Source: JAXMAZ01 sp046350115
Lineage (GTDB): Bacteria; Planctomycetota; Planctomycetia; Gemmatales; Gemmataceae
Length of the DNA stretch: 64,000 nt
Direction: 5' to 3'
Assembly (NCBI GenBank): GCA_046350115.1
Contig: JAXMAZ010000004.1
Coordinates: forward strand, 186,001 to 250,000
This document shows positions 16,983 through 26,292 of the stretch, one piece after another (positions within the stretch are counted from its first letter, which is position 1; each line of letters begins with the position of its first letter). Under the pieces are notes generated by a model. That model was not told the origin of the DNA. It made no database searches and was given only the letters and a program-made list of their open reading frames with translations. The translations under genes and the position numbers were made by a program.

Positions 16983-18141
16983 CCGGGGTGCCCTTCACCT
17001 CAATCGCCCCCGGCTGCGGCGCCACCGGCGTCCCCGGCACCACCCGCATCAGCCCGCGGATCACCACCCGGTCGTCCGGCTTGAGGCCGGCGGTCACGAT
17101 CCGCAGCCCGCCGCTGAGCGGGCCGAGTGTCACTGGCCGGGCCTCCACCCGGTCGTCCGGGCCGACCACGTACACCACCTTCCGGGCCTGGTCGGTGGCG
17201 ACCGCGTCGTCCGGGATCAGGACCGCCCGCTCGTTGACAGAGAGCGGCACCCGGCCGCGGACGAACAGCCCGGGGGCCAGCGGCCGCACCCCGTTCGTCT
17301 GCGGGTTGGGGAAGGTGCCGCGGATCTGCAGCGACCCGGTCAGCGGGTTGAGCTGGTTGCCGGCGAACTCCAGCACCCCTTTGTGGGGGTAGCCGGTCTC
17401 GTCCCGCCGCTGGACCTCGCACGGCACCTGGGCCTCGCTGAGCGCCTTCCGCTTCCGCGACCGGATCAGCTCCAGGTACGTCAACACCGTCGCCTCGTCG
17501 ACGTCGAAGTAGGCGAACACCGGGTCGACGGTGATGATCCGGGTGAGCACCGTCCCCTGGTTGGTGCCGCCGGTGACGACGTTCCCCTCGGTCACGTAGA
17601 TGCGGTCCACCCGGCCGTCGAACGGGGCGGTGACGGTGGTGAAGCTGAGGTCCAGCTCGGCCCGCTCCAGCTCGGCCTTGGCGCTGTCCACGTTGGCCTT
17701 GGCCACGTCCACCTGGGCGCGGGCCTGGTCCGCCTCCTCCTGGCTGACCGCCCCGGTCCCCCGGGCCTTCTCCGTCCGGGCGGCGGACGCCTGGCTCAGC
17801 TTCAGGGTGGCGGCCGCGTTCTCCACCGCCGCCTTCGCCTTGGCCACCGTCGCCTGGAACGGCCGGGGGTCGATCAGGACCAGCTTGTCCCCCTCCTTGA
17901 CCTCCGCCCCGTCCTTGAAGAACACCCGCTCCACGTACCCGCTCACCCGCGGGCGGACGTCGGCCGTCTTCACCGCCGCGATGGTGCCGGTCAGGTCGGT
18001 GTAGGTGACGACCGGGCGGACGACCGGGGCGGCCACGGTGACGGCCGGCGGCCCGGCGTCCGGCGGGGCGGTCGCCGGTGGCCGCGTACACCCGAACACC
18101 GCGGCCAGTATTGCCAGCCCCACCGCCTGAGTCGCACGCAT
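16860..18141 (-). CDS. RND efflux periplasmic adaptor (membrane fusion protein); stop codon lost to a palindrome
   Basis: ATG 18141 starts a lipoprotein-like signal (MRATQAVGLAILAAVFGCTR, Cys in AVFGC). It is followed by the biotinyl-lipoyl half-motifs (VRPRVSGYVERVFFKDGAEV, KLVLIDPRPFQATV), a coiled-coil hairpin (AAATLKLSQASAARTEKARG), FDGRVDRIYVTEGNVVTGG and the terminal barrel DDRVVIRGLMRVVPGTPVAP. This is a standard AcrA-type subunit. Homology ends at IEVKGTP (about 16985), where the 123-bp palindrome begins. The frame then reads through the palindrome and stays open, overlapping the AcrB gene in another frame to 14641. The feature end marks the end of the palindrome, not a stop. The true gene is about 1.15 kb. 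Confidence 0.85.
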
Positions 18142-18592
18142 CGGTCCCCCCCGGCGTAGCCAGTGGTCATCTGTTACAGCATCCTGAGGTGCAGGCAAGA
18201 CATTTCCCGCCGGCCAGACCGGTTGGCGGGAGGAACGGTAAACCGGGCCGACAGTTCCGGCCGGGCGAGCGGGTTGGGCAAAACCGTCCGGGGAGGCGAT
18301 ACGTCCTATGCATGGTGGGCCGCTGACGACAGGCGCCCGCCGCCGCGTCGCTCGGTGGGGTTGCGCCAACGGAACGGATTGGTGTCGCCAGCAGCCCCCC
18401 ATTTTGCCCGGCCCGCCGGGCCGACGGCTACCGACCGGGGCGGCGTGATTTAAGCTTAAGCTGAACAATACCCGGGCTTTACGCCGGTCGTGACGGTCCT
18501 GCCGGGGCCGCCGCCTGTGCCGGAGTTCGGGGGTTCCTCGCACAAGGTCTGAACGGCCGTCGGCCCGCCGACGCCGCCTGGAGGGTGCAACC
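18142..18592. other. Intergenic region between divergent genes
   Basis: About 450 bases between the RND adaptor (minus) and the giant surface protein (plus). It should hold promoters for both. I see no repeat of the families found elsewhere. The only AT-rich patch is at about 18449-18480 (tttaagcttaagctgaaca, containing the palindrome ttaagcttaa), a weak candidate promoter or operator for the plus-strand gene. GGAGGG at about 18580 is the ribosome site for the GTG at 18593. Confidence 0.4.
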
Positions 18593-21500
18593 GTGGCTCG
18601 GAGCAATCGGCGAGCGGGTCGGAGCGGGACGGGGTATCGGCCGTTGGACACGGCCGCCCTCGGGCGGGCGCTGCGGGTGGAGCGGATGGAAGACCGGCTG
18701 GCCCCGGCCATCATCCAGGACGGGGTGCCCACCTGGCTGCCGTCCGGCCCGGCCCCGACCGTCGAGGCCGGCACCCAGCTCGCCGGGGCGACGCCGAACA
18801 GCAACTTCTCCCAGCGGACCGGGGCCGTCGAGGCCATCACCCCCCACCCGACCAACCCGAACATCGCGTTCGCCGGCGGGGTGAACGGCGGGGTGTGGCG
18901 GACCTCGAACGCCACCGCCACCAACCCGACCTGGACCCCGCTCACCGACCAGTTGCCGAGCCTGTCGGTCGCCGACATGGCGATGAACCCGGACTTCCCG
19001 GACAGCCTGTTCTTCGGGATCGGCGGCACCTCGTCCGCGTTCCTGCTGTCCGGGGACAAGGTCGGGACGTTCCTGAGCGAGAACGCGGTGTCGGCCGCCG
19101 CCCCCAGCTTCAAGCTGCTGACCGGCGGGTTCGTCAGCACCGTCGCCGACCCGGTCGGGGAGTTCCCGAACGTGACGTCGGTGCTCAACCGCACCGCCTG
19201 GCTGCCGGTGTACTCGGCGGACGGGCGGACGGTCGCCCGGGACGGCAACGGGTTCCCGATCTTCGACCAGGTGGACTACCTGGTGGTGGCCGGCGACAAC
19301 GGGCTGTTCCGGGCGACCCGGATGCGGGGCCGGGTGACGGTGGACCCGGCGAACGTCCGGTTCACCCCGGCCGTCGCCCCGTCCGCGGCCAACCCGGCCG
19401 GCACCCCCGAGCTGGCGGTCGTGCTGCCGCCGCCGGGCCAGACGGCCCTGGGCACCCGGGTGTCGGCCGGCTCGCTCCCGCTCCCCCCCGGGGTGACGGC
19501 CCCGGCCGTGTACGGCGCCTTCCAGGGGCTGTCCGGGGTGGGCGACCTGCCGTCCGTCCTGCCGATCGGGACGCCGGCCGGCACCCCGGTCGAGAGCGTC
19601 CCGATCTTCCAGCGGCGGACCATCTTCCAGGTGGTGGCCGACCCGGCCGACGCCCGGGTGGTGTACGTGGTCGGCAAGGCCGGGGTGTACCGCACCCCGG
19701 ACATCACCGCCGCCCTGCTGACGTGGGTGGACGTCACCCCCGGCCGGCGGTTCGCGGTGGACGCCACCGGGGCGTCGGTCCCGGACGCGGACGGCAACCC
19801 GACGTTCACCAGCGACAACCCGGCCCTGACCACCATCACCCAGCAGACGGTCCGGGTGAAGCTGTCCGTCTACGCCTCGACCAGCCGGACCGGGCCGGCC
19901 GCCGGGGACACCACCAACAGCGACAACATCGTCTACCTGGCGATCAACAACCCGGACCCGGCCGCCCCGAACGGCGGGTCGTCGTCCCACGCCAAGGCGA
20001 CCGTGCTGTGGTCGAACGACGCCCGGACGGCGGCCGCGAACGCCGAGCCGGCCGCCGGGGTGGCGACGGACACCCGCACGTCCACCGCCCGGTGGATCAC
20101 GATGGACGAGGCGCTGAACGTGACCGGCGTCCGGGCCGTCTCGGACGTCCCGACCCAGGTCGGCAGCGCGATCACCATCAACCTGCCCGGGCACGGGCTG
20201 GCGACCGGGGACCGGGTGCTGATCGAGGGGGTGGAGGGAGTCCGGGAGGCGAACGGCGTCTGGACCGTCACCGTCACCGGGAACGACACGTTCACCCTGG
20301 ACGGGTCGCAGTACTCGACCGGCCCGTACGTCGCCGGCAGCGGCACCGTCCGGCTGGTGTACGGGGTCAGCCCGGGCAACCAGGGGAACATCCACTTCGG
20401 GCTGACCGCCGACCCGACCAACCCGTTCCTGGTGTACCTCGGCGGAGATAGCCAGCGGAACTTCGGGGTGAACGGCCCGCAGGGGTTCGTCTTCCCGGTC
20501 GGCAACGTGTTCCGCGGGGACCGGCGGAAGCCGCAGCAGTTCGGCCGGGTGACGATCGACGACTTCACCAGCGACCGGCCCCAGTACACCCCGCTGATGT
20601 TCAACTACACGGCCAACGGGAAGGCCAACTACGCGGACATCCGCAACCTGTACGTCGACCCCCAGGGGAGCCTGATCCTCGGGGACGACGGCGGGGTGTA
20701 CAAGCGGACCCTGCCGCAGCAGAACGGCGGGACGGTCACTTCGCTCATCGGCAACCTGCAGCTCGGCCAGTTCTACCGGATCGAGCAGGACACCCTGAAC
20801 GAGGCGCTGTTCGGCGGCACCCAGGACACCGGCAGCATCCAGCAGGACAGCGGGGCCGGGCCGGCCGGCTCCCAGGGGTGGAACGTGTTCCCGGGGACCG
20901 GCGGGGACGGGTTCTGGGCGGACGTGGACAACACCCGCAAGTCCGGGAACGTGACCGTCCGGTACGTCACCGGGAACAACGGGGCCAGCTCCCTGCGGCG
21001 GCAGGTGTACGACCTGAACGGCAACCAGATCGAGCCGATCAGCCCGGTCCGGTTCGAGTCCCCGACCGACGCCACCTACCTGGCCGGGCTGGACGCGTCC
21101 GACAAGGCGGTGTTCGGGCTGAACCCGTTCGCCATCAACCGGGTGGACGGCCGGCTGATGCTGTTCGGGATGAACAACCTGTACGAGGACAACGACAAGC
21201 AGGGCAAGGCCGGGGACGTGGTCGCCAAAGTGAACCCGCCGGGGCTGACCGGCCAGATCACCGCCCTGGAGTACGGCGGCCGGACCATCACCGCGTTCGA
21301 CCCGACCACCCGGCGGCCGATCCTGGCCGACGTCACCCGGCCGGCCTACGTCGGCACCACCGCCGGGGACGTGTTCATCCGCGGGGCGACCGGCACCATC
21401 GACAGCTTCCTCAAGGCCAACCTGCCGGCCCCGACCGGGTTCGACCTGTCCGTCCAGGACATCGTGGTCGACCCGGACGACTACCGCACCTTCTACGTGC

Positions 21501-24500
21501 TCCGGGCGAACAAGGTGTTCGGCACCCACGACTTCGGGGCCACGTTCACCGACCTGACCGGCAACCTGTTCGCCAACGGCCAGGTGGACGCCCAGGGGAA
21601 CCCGGCCGGCGGGCTGACCAACAAGCTGTGGTCGCTGGCCCTGTGGGACGGCGACCCGGGGTACCCGAACTTCGACCCGAACCCGCTGTCGTTCGGCCGG
21701 GACACCGGCAACTACACCCTGCTGGTCGGCGGGAACAACGGGGTGTTCCGGCTGGCCCCGACGGCCGCCGACTCCCCGGCCGCCCCGTGGACCGAGTTCG
21801 GCACCGGGCTGCCGAACGCCGTCGTGTACGACCTCCAGGTGTACGGGAACACGCTGGTCGCCGGCACCCAGGGCCGGGGGGCGTGGACCATCCCGGACAT
21901 CAGCGGGACGATCCAGAAGCGGGCGTCCCTGACCATCACCGCCGACACCCCGACCAGCCAACTGTCCATCCGCCCGGACGCCAGCAACCCGACGGTGGTG
22001 TCGGTGTCCGACGGGACCACCACCCAGTCGTTCAGCCTGGGCACCGTCCAGGACTTCAACTTCAAGGGGAACGGGGCGTCCGGCCTGTTCGTCGGCATCG
22101 ACGGGGACCGCGGGCCGAACTCGGTCATCGTCCGCGGCGGGACGGTCGAGTTCGCCCCGATCGGGCTGGCCACCTCCCGGGCCGGCCGGGTGACATACTC
22201 CGGGTTCGAGGGCGGGGCGCTGACCGTCGACCTCGGGGCGACTGCCCCGGCCGGCAACGTGGTGTTCGTCGAGAGCACCTCCGCCCGCACCACCCGGCTG
22301 GTCGGCGGCCCGGCCCTGGACTGGTTCAACATCGGCTACGCGAACGGGTCGCTCGGCAACCTGAACGGGCTGCTCGGTGACGTCGAGGTGGACGGCCGGG
22401 GCGGCGGGGACGGGGTGACGGTCAGCGACCTGACCGCCGCCGGCGGCAACCGGAACGTCATCCTGACCTCGGACGGCACCACCCAGACGGTGGCCAACAT
22501 CGGCGGGGCGGCCGACACCGCCGCCGTCCGGGCGACCGCCGTCGGGGCGGTGGTGGTCCACGGGTCGGACGCGGCGGCCGACGTGTTCAACGTCCGCGGC
22601 ACCGCCCTGCCGGTCCAACTGCTCGGCCACGGCGGGAATGACGTCGTCCGGGTGTCGTCGTTCGCCGGCGACTCGGACGACGGCGACCTGAGCGGGGTGA
22701 AGGGGGCGGTGACGGTGGACGCCGGGGCCGGGGACAACCGGCTGGTCGTCAGCCACTACGGCAGTCCGACCGGGATCAGCCTGACCGTCAGCGACACCCA
22801 GATCGTCGGCGGCCCGGCCCCGATCACCTACCTGGCCACCGGCGGCCGGTACGCCAACGGGTCGGCGGCCGACGGGCTGCTGATCCGCGGGTCGAACGCC
22901 GCCGCCGACAAGTTCACCCTCACCGGCAGCCTGGCCGGCAGCCAGTTGGCCATCGACGGGAACGGCGGGGACGACCAGTTCGCCGCCACCGCGGACGGGC
23001 TGAAGGGGGCCGTGTGGCTCCGCGGCGGGGCCGGGTCGGACAAGTTCACCGTCTCCCCGGGGCTGTCCGGGAACACCGCCGACTCGCTCCGGCTGACCGG
23101 CGGCGGGGACGCCGGCGACACGGCCACCGTGGTCGGCTCCTCCGGGGCGGACAACTTCGGGGTGACGGTCACCGGGGCGGGGGCCGCCACCGTCACCGGC
23201 ATCCGCAACCCGGTGGCCGTCGACGCGATGGCCCGGGTGGTGATCGACGGGGCCGGGTCGAACGGGTTCAACCGGAACAACCTGACCATCGCCGACGGGA
23301 CCGGCCAGACGTTCGGCACCCCGACCACGCCGCTGGCCGGGATCGTCTACCAGCCGACCGGCCCGACCAGCGGGGAGGTGCGGTTCGGGAACGGGTCGGT
23401 CGCCCCGGTGGTCGGGTTCACCAACATCAACGGGTCGGACGCCGCCGGGCTGGTGGTGAACGGCAGCCCGACCGGGTCCACCGGGGACGTGCTGACGGTG
23501 CTCGGCAGCACCGCCGCCGACAGCCGGGACACGTTCGAGGTGTCGGACAGCACGGTGGTGGTGCTCAGCACCAAGCAGGGGCCGCTCCGGGCGCTGGCCG
23601 TCGGCCGGACCGCCGGCAAGGCGTCGGTCGGCACCCTGTACGTCCGGGCCGGGGCGAACGCCGGGGCCGGGAACGTCTACCAGGTGACCCCGACCAACGC
23701 GGTCAACATCGTGGTCGACGGGGTGCAGGTTCAGGGCGGGGCGAACGCCGGCCGGGTCGAGGTGCTGACGACCGACCCGTACACCATCACCCGCACCACC
23801 GACCCGGTGCTCGGCCCGCCGCAGAGCCGGGTGGTGACGGCCAGCGGGACCGGGTTCGGGTTCCTGAACGTCAGCAAGGTGACGGGCGAGGACGGGGTCG
23901 GGTCCGGCGGCCGGTCGATCTACGCGGTCGGGTCGGACGCCGGCGGCGGCCCCCGGGTGCGGGTGTACGACGCGGCCAACAACGTCCTGCTGTTCGACAA
24001 GTTCGTGTACGACCCGTCGTTCACCGGCGGGGTGCGGGTGGCCACCGGGGACGTGAACGGGGACGGCATCCCGGACGTCATCACCGGGGCCGGGCTGCTC
24101 GGCGGCCCGCACGTCCAGGTGTTCGACGGGCTGACCTTCCAGCCGATCGCCAACTTCTTCGCCTACGAGCCGAGCTTCCGCGGCGGGGTGTACGTCGCCA
24201 CCGGGGACGTGAACGGGGACGGCAAGGAGGAGATCCTCACCGGCACCGGGGTGGGCGGCGGGCCGCTCGTCCGGGTGTTCGACGGGACCGGCAAGCTGCT
24301 CACCCAGGTGTTCCCGTTCGAGAGCACCTTCCGCGGCGGGGTGAACGTGGCCGCCGGGGACGTGAACGGGGACGGCCGGGTGGACATCCTGGCCACCCCC
24401 GGGCCGGGCGGCGGGCCGGTCGTCCGGGCGTACGACTCGGCCACCCTCACCCCGGTCGCCGAGTACCTGGCGTTCGACCCGAGCTACCGCGGCGGGCTGT

Positions 24501-24871
24501 TCGTGGCGGCCGGCGACCTGGACGGGGACGGGATCGACGAGATCGCCGTCGCCCCGGCGGTGGACGGGTCGACCGAGGTGCGGGTCCGCCGCGGCCGGGA
24601 CGGGTCGATCGTCGCCCTGGCCGCCCTGACCGACAACCCGAACGACCTGTCCGCCGGCAGCCCGACCGGCCAGCCGGCCAGCCTGGCCCTGGGCGGGGTG
24701 CGGGTGGCGATCGCCCCGAACGCCACCGCCGACGGCCGGGGCGAGCTGCTGGCCGTGCCCGGCCCGGGCAAGCCGGCGTTCGTCTACCGGTACACCATCG
24801 ACCCGGTCACCCTGGTGGCCAAGGACGACGCCTTCGAGCCGGGGTTCACCGGCGGGGTGTTCATCGGCTGA
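18593..24871 (+). CDS. Giant surface/secreted protein: BNR-like N-terminal region, FG-GAP repeats at C-terminus
   Basis: 2,092 residues from GTG 18593. Residues about 25-42 contain RVERMEDRLAPAIIQ, the N-terminal motif typical of large planctomycete extracellular proteins. Residues 80-1100 contain Asp-box/propeller-like blocks (FAGGVNGGVWRTSNA, VVAGDNGLFRATRMRG, VVYVVGKAGVYRTPDI, LILGDDGGVYKRTLP). Residues 1200-1750 hold degenerate Gly/Asp-rich repeats (GSDAAADVFNVRGTALPVQL, GSNAAADKFTLTGSLAGSQL). The last 300 residues are four FG-GAP/VCBS units, each with a Ca-binding DxDG loop (VATGDVNGDGIPDVITGAG, VATGDVNGDGKEEILTGTG, VAAGDVNGDGRVDILATPG, VAAGDLDGDGIDEIAVAPA). It is likely exported as an adhesin or cell-surface protein. 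A strong terminator follows at 24899. The long unbroken frame shows that the sequence is locally reliable. Confidence 0.85.
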   Translation: MARSNRRAGRSGTGYRPLDTAALGRALRVERMEDRLAPAIIQDGVPTWLPSGPAPTVEAGTQLAGATPNSNFSQRTGAVEAITPHPTNPNIAFAGGVNGGVWRTSNATATNPTWTPLTDQLPSLSVADMAMNPDFPDSLFFGIGGTSSAFLLSGDKVGTFLSENAVSAAAPSFKLLTGGFVSTVADPVGEFPNVTSVLNRTAWLPVYSADGRTVARDGNGFPIFDQVDYLVVAGDNGLFRATRMRGRVTVDPANVRFTPAVAPSAANPAGTPELAVVLPPPGQTALGTRVSAGSLPLPPGVTAPAVYGAFQGLSGVGDLPSVLPIGTPAGTPVESVPIFQRRTIFQVVADPADARVVYVVGKAGVYRTPDITAALLTWVDVTPGRRFAVDATGASVPDADGNPTFTSDNPALTTITQQTVRVKLSVYASTSRTGPAAGDTTNSDNIVYLAINNPDPAAPNGGSSSHAKATVLWSNDARTAAANAEPAAGVATDTRTSTARWITMDEALNVTGVRAVSDVPTQVGSAITINLPGHGLATGDRVLIEGVEGVREANGVWTVTVTGNDTFTLDGSQYSTGPYVAGSGTVRLVYGVSPGNQGNIHFGLTADPTNPFLVYLGGDSQRNFGVNGPQGFVFPVGNVFRGDRRKPQQFGRVTIDDFTSDRPQYTPLMFNYTANGKANYADIRNLYVDPQGSLILGDDGGVYKRTLPQQNGGTVTSLIGNLQLGQFYRIEQDTLNEALFGGTQDTGSIQQDSGAGPAGSQGWNVFPGTGGDGFWADVDNTRKSGNVTVRYVTGNNGASSLRRQVYDLNGNQIEPISPVRFESPTDATYLAGLDASDKAVFGLNPFAINRVDGRLMLFGMNNLYEDNDKQGKAGDVVAKVNPPGLTGQITALEYGGRTITAFDPTTRRPILADVTRPAYVGTTAGDVFIRGATGTIDSFLKANLPAPTGFDLSVQDIVVDPDDYRTFYVLRANKVFGTHDFGATFTDLTGNLFANGQVDAQGNPAGGLTNKLWSLALWDGDPGYPNFDPNPLSFGRDTGNYTLLVGGNNGVFRLAPTAADSPAAPWTEFGTGLPNAVVYDLQVYGNTLVAGTQGRGAWTIPDISGTIQKRASLTITADTPTSQLSIRPDASNPTVVSVSDGTTTQSFSLGTVQDFNFKGNGASGLFVGIDGDRGPNSVIVRGGTVEFAPIGLATSRAGRVTYSGFEGGALTVDLGATAPAGNVVFVESTSARTTRLVGGPALDWFNIGYANGSLGNLNGLLGDVEVDGRGGGDGVTVSDLTAAGGNRNVILTSDGTTQTVANIGGAADTAAVRATAVGAVVVHGSDAAADVFNVRGTALPVQLLGHGGNDVVRVSSFAGDSDDGDLSGVKGAVTVDAGAGDNRLVVSHYGSPTGISLTVSDTQIVGGPAPITYLATGGRYANGSAADGLLIRGSNAAADKFTLTGSLAGSQLAIDGNGGDDQFAATADGLKGAVWLRGGAGSDKFTVSPGLSGNTADSLRLTGGGDAGDTATVVGSSGADNFGVTVTGAGAATVTGIRNPVAVDAMARVVIDGAGSNGFNRNNLTIADGTGQTFGTPTTPLAGIVYQPTGPTSGEVRFGNGSVAPVVGFTNINGSDAAGLVVNGSPTGSTGDVLTVLGSTAADSRDTFEVSDSTVVVLSTKQGPLRALAVGRTAGKASVGTLYVRAGANAGAGNVYQVTPTNAVNIVVDGVQVQGGANAGRVEVLTTDPYTITRTTDPVLGPPQSRVVTASGTGFGFLNVSKVTGEDGVGSGGRSIYAVGSDAGGGPRVRVYDAANNVLLFDKFVYDPSFTGGVRVATGDVNGDGIPDVITGAGLLGGPHVQVFDGLTFQPIANFFAYEPSFRGGVYVATGDVNGDGKEEILTGTGVGGGPLVRVFDGTGKLLTQVFPFESTFRGGVNVAAGDVNGDGRVDILATPGPGGGPVVRAYDSATLTPVAEYLAFDPSYRGGLFVAAGDLDGDGIDEIAVAPAVDGSTEVRVRRGRDGSIVALAALTDNPNDLSAGSPTGQPASLALGGVRVAIAPNATADGRGELLAVPGPGKPAFVYRYTIDPVTLVAKDDAFEPGFTGGVFIG

Positions 24872-24898
24872 CCCGCGGGCCGCGGTCCGGTAACATGA

Positions 24899-24936
24899 CG
24901 CCCGGGGGCCGGCCCACACGGCCCCCGGGCGTTTTT
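24899..24936 (+). terminator. Rho-independent terminator
   Basis: A 13-bp GC stem (cgcccgggggccg / cggcccccgggcg, 24899-24911 and 24919-24931) is followed by five T. It is the clearest intrinsic terminator in the window, placed 28 bases after the giant surface-protein gene and just before the desaturase pair. Confidence 0.9.
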
Positions 24937-24953
24937 GCCAGCCGGAGCCGCGC

Positions 24954-25433
24954 ATGGGCACGTCCGTCCCGGCCGTCGTCCCGGTCGCCTTCCTGGCCGC
25001 GTTCCCGACCGGCACCCTGGTCGAGTACCTGCTACACCGGTTCGTACTCCACGCCCCCAGCCGGACGGCCATCGCCCGTCGGCACCGCCGGCACCACAAG
25101 ACCGACCGGGCGGACACCCTCTGGGGCGACTTCCGGGACTTCCTGCCCGGGCTGCTGCCGGTCGGCTGGGTGGGTTTCGTCCACAGCCCCGCGGCCGGGC
25201 TGGCGTTCCTGGCCGGTGGCGTCTGCTACGTGCTCCTGTTGGCCGCCGTCCACAAGCTGTCCCACGAGCGGCCGCGGCTGGTGTTCTGGATGGACCCGAA
25301 CTCGCACGCCCTGCACCACGGGGAGACGCCCCGACACAACTTCGGCATCGCCACCCGGTTCTGGGACGTGGTGTTCGGCACCTACGCGGCCCACCGGCCC
25401 GGGGCCGACCCCGCCCGGGAGGCGACCGCGTGA
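24954..25433 (+). CDS. Sterol desaturase / fatty acid hydroxylase superfamily protein
   Basis: 159 residues. The four histidine clusters of the family are present: YLLHRFVLH (residues 25-33), RRHRRHHKTD (42-51), VHKLSHE (98-104) and HALHHGETPRHNFG (116-129), with hydrophobic stretches between. These ligate a di-iron centre in membrane-bound hydroxylases and desaturases acting on sterols, carotenoids or fatty acids. At this short length it is closest to beta-carotene hydroxylase-like and small fatty-acid hydroxylase members; the substrate is unknown. The GTG of the next gene overlaps its stop by four bases (GTGA), so the two are coupled. Confidence 0.82.
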   Translation: MGTSVPAVVPVAFLAAFPTGTLVEYLLHRFVLHAPSRTAIARRHRRHHKTDRADTLWGDFRDFLPGLLPVGWVGFVHSPAAGLAFLAGGVCYVLLLAAVHKLSHERPRLVFWMDPNSHALHHGETPRHNFGIATRFWDVVFGTYAAHRPGADPAREATA

Positions 25434-26201
25434 CCCCGCCCCGTGCCGACCGGTCCGAGTTCCCGCTCCGGGCGTATGAGGTGGCGTCGGTGCTGGCCGC
25501 CGGCGGGCTGGCCGTCGCCCACCTGGTCCGGTTCACCCGGACGCCGGACGTGTGGGGCTGGCCGACCGCAGCGGCGGCGGTCGCCGGGCTGGTGGCCGCG
25601 GACCTGGTGTCCGGGGTGGTCCACTGGGCCGGGGACACCTGGGGGACGGAGGAGACGCCGTGGCTCGGGCGGCGGTTCATCCGCCCGTTCCGGTTCCACC
25701 ACGCCCACCCGTTGGACCTGCTTGGCAGCCACTTCTTCACGACCAACGGGGACACCGCCCTGGCCAGCCTGCCGTTCCTGCTGGCCCCATTCGCCCTGCC
25801 ACTGGACCACCCGGCCGGGCGGGCGGCGGCGGTGTTCCTGTGGGCGGTCGGGGCGTGGGGGATGTGGACCAGCCAGTTCCACCGGTGGGCGCACACCATG
25901 CGACCGCCGCGGCCGGTCGGCTGGCTGCAGCGGCGGGGGCTGATCCTGTCCCCGGCCCACCACCGCCGGCACCACAAGTCGCCGTTCGCGGTCAACTACT
26001 GCATCACCACCGGGTGGTGCGACCCGGTCCTGACCCGGGTGCGGTTCTTCCCGGCCCTGGAGCGGGCGGTGTCCGTCGTCACCGGCTGGCGGCCGCGGGG
26101 GAGCCGTCGCCGGGTTCTCGGACATAGGGCGAGCGGGGGGCGTCAGCCCCTGTTGGAGCGTACCGGGGCGGCCAACAGGGGGCTGACGCCCCCCGCTCGC
26201 C
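25430..26201 (+). CDS. CarF/TMEM189-type desaturase (plasmanylethanolamine desaturase family); stop lost to a palindrome
   Basis: From GTG 25430. Motifs: DLVSGVVHWAGDTWGTEETP, RPFRFHHAHPLDLLGSHFF, WTSQFHRWAHTMR and LSPAHHRRHHKSPFAVNYCI followed by TTGWCDPVL. These histidine clusters match CarF (myxobacteria) and TMEM189/PEDS1 (animals), which make the vinyl-ether bond of plasmalogens. Conserved sequence ends at about ALERAVSVVTGWRPRG (26100). The frame then runs through a 74-bp palindromic element and on to 26776, antisense to the metalloprotease gene, with no homology. The feature end is the element's end, not a stop. Coupled to the upstream di-iron membrane protein. Function in this organism is inferred from family only. 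Confidence 0.8.
26128..26201. repeat. Palindromic element, GGCGAGCGGGG family, copy 1
   Basis: Left arm ggcgagcggggggcgtcagc, then ccctgttgg; right arm ccaacagggggctgacgc, then cccccgctcgcc. It lies at the 3' end of the CarF-type gene, whose reading frame passes through it (ASGGRQPLLERTGAANRGLT). Further copies are at 34456 and 40887, with a half copy at 63898. Confidence 0.9.
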
Positions 26202-26292
26202 GGGTATTCGGCAGGGCCGATCTCTGCCACAAAGCGAACCGGCCGCGGGGTTGCCCCCGCGGCCGGCCGCGTTTTCCACCGTCACCCGGCGG

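Noticed and set aside
18479..25117. A 2,212-residue minus-strand open frame opposite the giant surface protein
   Set aside because: Composition is Arg/Pro/Gly/Val/Asp/His-biased with no domain, as expected for the complement of the repetitive Asp/Gly-rich gene; the plus frame has export and FG-GAP motifs.
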